From an uncultured Coriobacteriaceae bacterium (GTDB lineage Bacteria > Actinomycetota > Coriobacteriia > Coriobacteriales > UMGS124), in NCBI GenBank assembly GCA_902783515.1, contig CACZRK010000464.1:1-6914 (forward strand): a DNA stretch of 6,914 nucleotides, written 5' to 3'. Positions 4,599 through 6,914 of this stretch are shown here, piece after piece; the first letter of the stretch is position 1; every line of letters begins with the position of its first letter. Below the pieces are notes generated by a model. The model was given only the letters and a program-made list of their open reading frames with translations, made no database searches and had not been told where the DNA came from. Both the position numbers and the translations under genes were made by a program.

Positions 4599-6233
4599 CT
4601 ACTCGCCGAGGATTGCCTTCAGGTCGGCCTCGGGCGTGGTCGTCGGGTGGATGTCATAGGCGTCCACCAGCACCTGCAGCACGTTCGGCGAGACGAACGC
4701 GGGCAGCGTCGGGCCGAGGTAGACGCCCTTGACGCCCAGGTTGAGCAGCGTGAGCAGGATGGAGACGGCCTTCTGCTCGTACCAGGACAGCACCAGCGTG
4801 AGGGGCAGGTCGTTCACGCCGCACTCGAAGACCTTGGCGAGCGTGGTCGCCACGACGAGCGCGGAGTACGTGTCGTTGCACTGGCCCATGTCCAGCAGGC
4901 GGGGCAGGCCGCCCACGGTGCCCAGGTCAAGGTCGTTGAAGCGGTACTTGCCGCAGGCCAGCGTCAGGATCAGCGAGTCGGCCGGGGTCTGCTTCACGAA
5001 CTCAGTGTAGTAGTTGCGGCCGGGCTTGGCGCCGTCGCAGCCGCCGACGAGGAAGATGTGCTTCACCGCGCCGGACTTGATGGCGTCCACCACGGCGTCG
5101 GCGACGCCGAGCACCGCGTCGTGACCGAAGCCGGTGGTCACCTTCGTGCCGCCGTTGATGCCGGTCTGCGGCTGGAACTCGCGGTAGCCGCCGAGCTCCT
5201 TGGCCTTGGCGATGATCTCGTCAAAGTTCTTGTGGCCGTTCTCGTCGGCCGCGATGTGCGGGCAGCCCGGGAACTGCACGGGGCCGGTCGTGTACACGCG
5301 ATCGGCGTAGGAGGCCGCCGGCGGCATGAGGCAGTTCGTGGTGAAGAGCACCGGCGCGGGGATGTCCGCGAACTCCTTGCGCTGGTTCTGCCACGCGGTG
5401 CCGAAGTTGCCCTTCAGGCAGGAGAACTTCTTGAGCTCCGGGTAGGCGTGGGCCGGCAGCATCTCGCCGTGGGTGTAGACGTTCACGCCCGTGCCCTCGC
5501 AGGCGCTCAGGAGCTTCTTGAGGTCGTGCAGGTCATGGCCGGACACGACGATGAACGGGCCGGGCTCCACGCCGAGCTCGACGGTCGTCGGGGCAGGGAT
5601 GCCAAAGTGGCCGGTGTTCGCGGCGTCGAGCATGCCCATGCAGGTGAAGTTCGCGCCGCCGACCTCCAGCACGAGCGGGAGCAGCTCGTCGATGCCCCAT
5701 GCGGGCTCGGCCAGCGCCGAGAGGCCCTTGATGATGGTCGCGTTCACGCTGTCGTCGGTCGTGCCGACGACCATCGCGTGGTAGGCGTACGCCGCGACGC
5801 CGCGCAGGCCGAAGAGGATGAGCGACTTGAGCGAGCGCACGTCCTCGTCGGCGCCCCAGACGGCCTGCATGTCCAGGTCCTCGGAGTCCTTGATGAGCTC
5901 GGCGTCGTCGCGCAGCGCGACGGTGCGCAGCTGGTGCGCGCGCTCGGTGAGCTCGTCGGTGGAGACCTCGTCAAAGTTCACGTTCGTGAGGGTCGTGAAG
6001 AGCCCGGTGATGAGCAGCTCCTTCACCTCGGCGGGGACGTCCTTGACGTCCGTCTTGCCATAGGCGCGCGCCAGGCCGACGAGCGCCCCGGTCAGCTTGT
6101 CCTGCTCGACGGCCTCACCCGCGGACTTGCCGCAGACGCCCGCGCGCCCCGTGCAGCCCTCGCCCTTTGCGGTCTGCTCGCACTGGAAGCAGAACATGTT
6201 CTCCACGATGGTCTTCTTCTCGTCGTCGGTCAT
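4599..6233 (-). CDS. hcp: Hybrid-cluster protein (hydroxylamine/nitric oxide reductase)
   Basis: Cytoplasmic iron-sulfur-oxygen enzyme of 544 residues, normal for the family. It reduces NO to N2O in the best-studied case and reduces hydroxylamine to ammonia in vitro. The N-terminal cluster motif is C15-x2-C18-x8-C27-x6-C34 (FCFQCEQTAKGEGC, then RAGVCGK). All hybrid-cluster ligands can be placed by spacing against the Desulfovibrio protein: H233 (SGHDLHD), E257 (YTHGEML), C301 (TTNCLMPP), C399 (VGGCDGAKPG, the persulfide position), C427 (LACGKYRFN), C452 (MGQCND), E486 and K488 (SWYEQKA). The ATG at 6233 is chosen because conserved sequence begins there and GTGAGGA lies just upstream. A longer frame reaching 6350 would add 39 Arg-rich unconserved residues. 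An iron-sulfur protein gene ends 184 bases upstream on the same strand, and the LuxR gene follows. A role in nitrosative stress defence or nitrogen-oxide disposal in an anaerobe is inferred. Confidence 0.97.
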   Translation of the reverse strand: MTDDEKKTIVENMFCFQCEQTAKGEGCTGRAGVCGKSAGEAVEQDKLTGALVGLARAYGKTDVKDVPAEVKELLITGLFTTLTNVNFDEVSTDELTERAHQLRTVALRDDAELIKDSEDLDMQAVWGADEDVRSLKSLILFGLRGVAAYAYHAMVVGTTDDSVNATIIKGLSALAEPAWGIDELLPLVLEVGGANFTCMGMLDAANTGHFGIPAPTTVELGVEPGPFIVVSGHDLHDLKKLLSACEGTGVNVYTHGEMLPAHAYPELKKFSCLKGNFGTAWQNQRKEFADIPAPVLFTTNCLMPPAASYADRVYTTGPVQFPGCPHIAADENGHKNFDEIIAKAKELGGYREFQPQTGINGGTKVTTGFGHDAVLGVADAVVDAIKSGAVKHIFLVGGCDGAKPGRNYYTEFVKQTPADSLILTLACGKYRFNDLDLGTVGGLPRLLDMGQCNDTYSALVVATTLAKVFECGVNDLPLTLVLSWYEQKAVSILLTLLNLGVKGVYLGPTLPAFVSPNVLQVLVDAYDIHPTTTPEADLKAILGE

Positions 6234-6417
6234 CTGATCCTCACTCTCCCCGCGGCGCCGTGGCGTCGCTTGTCTGGCGCCGGCTCGGCCGGACGCCTCT
6301 TGTGTGGAACCGCACCGCCTCGCGAGCGCGTGCGTCTTGCGGTCGTGCACGAGGGCAGCGGCTCCCGACCGGGTCGTCCGCCCTCCCTTCCCCGGCGCTG
6401 CGCGCGGGGCCCTGCTC
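6234..6417 (-). promoter_or_regulatory. Gap upstream of hcp, no clear signal
   Basis: This 184-base gap precedes hcp. I find only short GC-rich inverted repeats, such as CCCCG/CGGGG near the end of the upstream gene and GGCGCC repeated near 6250 and 6278. There is no convincing FNR-type or HcpR-type palindrome and no good promoter. TTGTGTGGAACCGCAC near 6300 is a poor half match to a CRP/FNR-family site. hcp may be transcribed with the upstream gene, or from a promoter I cannot see. Confidence 0.35.
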
Positions 6418-6914
6418 CTAGCGGCTGAGGGTGAACCCGCCCGCCAGGTCGAACGTCGGCACGGCGTCGTAGGCGATGGGCTCCATGCCCAGGACCGTGC
6501 CGTCCACCCCGAAGGTCACGCACGAGGCGGGGATCTGCCTGCCGCTCGCGACGAGCGCGCGCTCGACGGCGCTCGTCAGGCCGCCGCAGCAGGGGACCTC
6601 CATCCGCGCGACGACCACGCTGCGGACGTCGTTGCCAGCGAGGATGGCGCCGAGCTTGTCGGCGTAGTCCACCGCGTCCAGCTTCGGGCAGCCGATGAGC
6701 GTGACCCGGCCGGCCATGAGGGTGCGGTGCAGGTCGGCGAACGCGAACGCCGTGCAGTCGGCGGCGACGAGCAGGTTGGCCCCGTCAAAGTACGGCGCCG
6801 TCGGCGGCACGAGCTTGATCTGGCACGGCCACTGCGCGAGCTGCGAGGCGGGCGCGGGCTCGTCGGCGGGCGCGGCCTTCGCCGCGCGCAGGTCCCGGAC
6901 GCGGGCGCCCGGGC
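6418..6914 (-). CDS. Hcp-associated 4Fe-4S (ferredoxin-like) protein, C-terminal 164 residues
   Basis: The frame is open to the right edge, so the N-terminus is missing. The visible part begins with an Ala/Pro-rich linker and continues WPCQIKLVPPTAPYFDGANL, then AADCTAFA, LIGCPKLDAVDYADKL, ARMEVPCCGGLTSAVERAL and ASCVTFGVDGTVL. This is the C-terminal domain of the 4Fe-4S proteins that stand next to hcp in many anaerobes. Their N-terminal part, outside this window, normally carries the CxxCxxC cluster motifs. The conserved cysteines in ADCTA, GCPKL and PCCGG suggest a further metal or redox site; that is inference. The likely role is electron donor to, or partner of, Hcp, encoded directly downstream on the same strand. 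Because the cluster-binding part is not visible, the name rests on the C-terminal domain and on the neighbour. Confidence 0.78.
   Translation of the reverse strand, partial: PGARVRDLRAAKAAPADEPAPASQLAQWPCQIKLVPPTAPYFDGANLLVAADCTAFAFADLHRTLMAGRVTLIGCPKLDAVDYADKLGAILAGNDVRSVVVARMEVPCCGGLTSAVERALVASGRQIPASCVTFGVDGTVLGMEPIAYDAVPTFDLAGGFTLSR

Noticed and set aside
4486..4601. Stop-codon read-through from hcp into the LuxR frame (the same frame stays open after the TAG)
   Set aside because: Open frames without stops are common at this GC content. The linker is Pro/Arg/Ala-rich, two hairpins lie in the gap, and the LuxR gene has its own ribosome binding site.
3964..4659. Plus-strand 231-codon frame starting GTG after GGAGG
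   Set aside because: The spacing to GGAGG is 14 bases, and the frame crosses the terminator and runs antisense to the LuxR gene.
6290..6330. HcpR/FNR-type operator upstream of hcp
   Set aside because: TTGTGTGGAACCGCAC has only one good half-site and lacks symmetry, which is not enough to call.
6234..6350. 39-residue N-terminal extension of Hcp
   Set aside because: The extension is Arg-rich and has no family counterpart. The ATG at 6233 has a nearby ribosome binding site and gives the normal family length.
4557..6428. Plus-strand open frame of 623 codons opposite hcp
   Set aside because: It mirrors hcp, which keeps every cluster ligand. The antisense product is low-complexity and matches nothing.

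Overview
The window is strongly GC-rich (about 70% by eye). It carries a gene set typical of an anaerobic high-GC Gram-positive bacterium. The hybrid-cluster protein with its iron-sulfur partner, the XRE-cupin regulator beside an AMP-forming acyl-CoA synthetase, a VanZ-family protein and the short LuxR-type regulator together point to the class Coriobacteriia (Olsenella/Atopobium/Collinsella-like). That placement is inferred from gene content and codon use; there is no marker gene in the window.

Layout. Positions 1-1859 (minus strand) hold an XRE-cupin regulator gene followed by an acyl-CoA synthetase gene cut by the left edge. They are separated by a 186-base leader with three hairpin candidates. 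Positions 1860-2170 form a divergent promoter region with a candidate operator. Positions 2171-3711 (plus strand) hold a HAD-family phosphatase/phosphoglucomutase-like gene and a VanZ-family membrane protein gene, joined by an ATGA overlap. Positions 3712-4218 are a convergent intergenic region without a credible gene. This region contains a large hairpin around a 12-base AT-rich palindrome, a partial duplicate of the terminator, a strong bidirectional terminator and a three-copy GC-rich repeat. Positions 4219-6914 (minus strand) read, in transcription order, an iron-sulfur protein gene cut by the right edge, hcp (hybrid-cluster protein) and an 88-residue LuxR-type DNA-binding protein.

How the genes work together. 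Hcp reduces nitric oxide (historically assayed as hydroxylamine reductase), and the gene before it probably supplies electrons or matures the protein. The small LuxR protein after hcp may be a linked regulator. The XRE-cupin protein probably senses a small ligand and controls itself and the acyl-CoA synthetase. The HAD and VanZ genes are likely translated together, but their shared role cannot be read from the sequence.

I see no clearly new multi-gene system, phage, transposon, CRISPR array, tRNA or rRNA. The most unusual parts are the structured leader between the XRE-cupin and synthetase genes, the repeat- and hairpin-rich island at 3.8-4.2 kb, and the single-domain LuxR gene linked to hcp.
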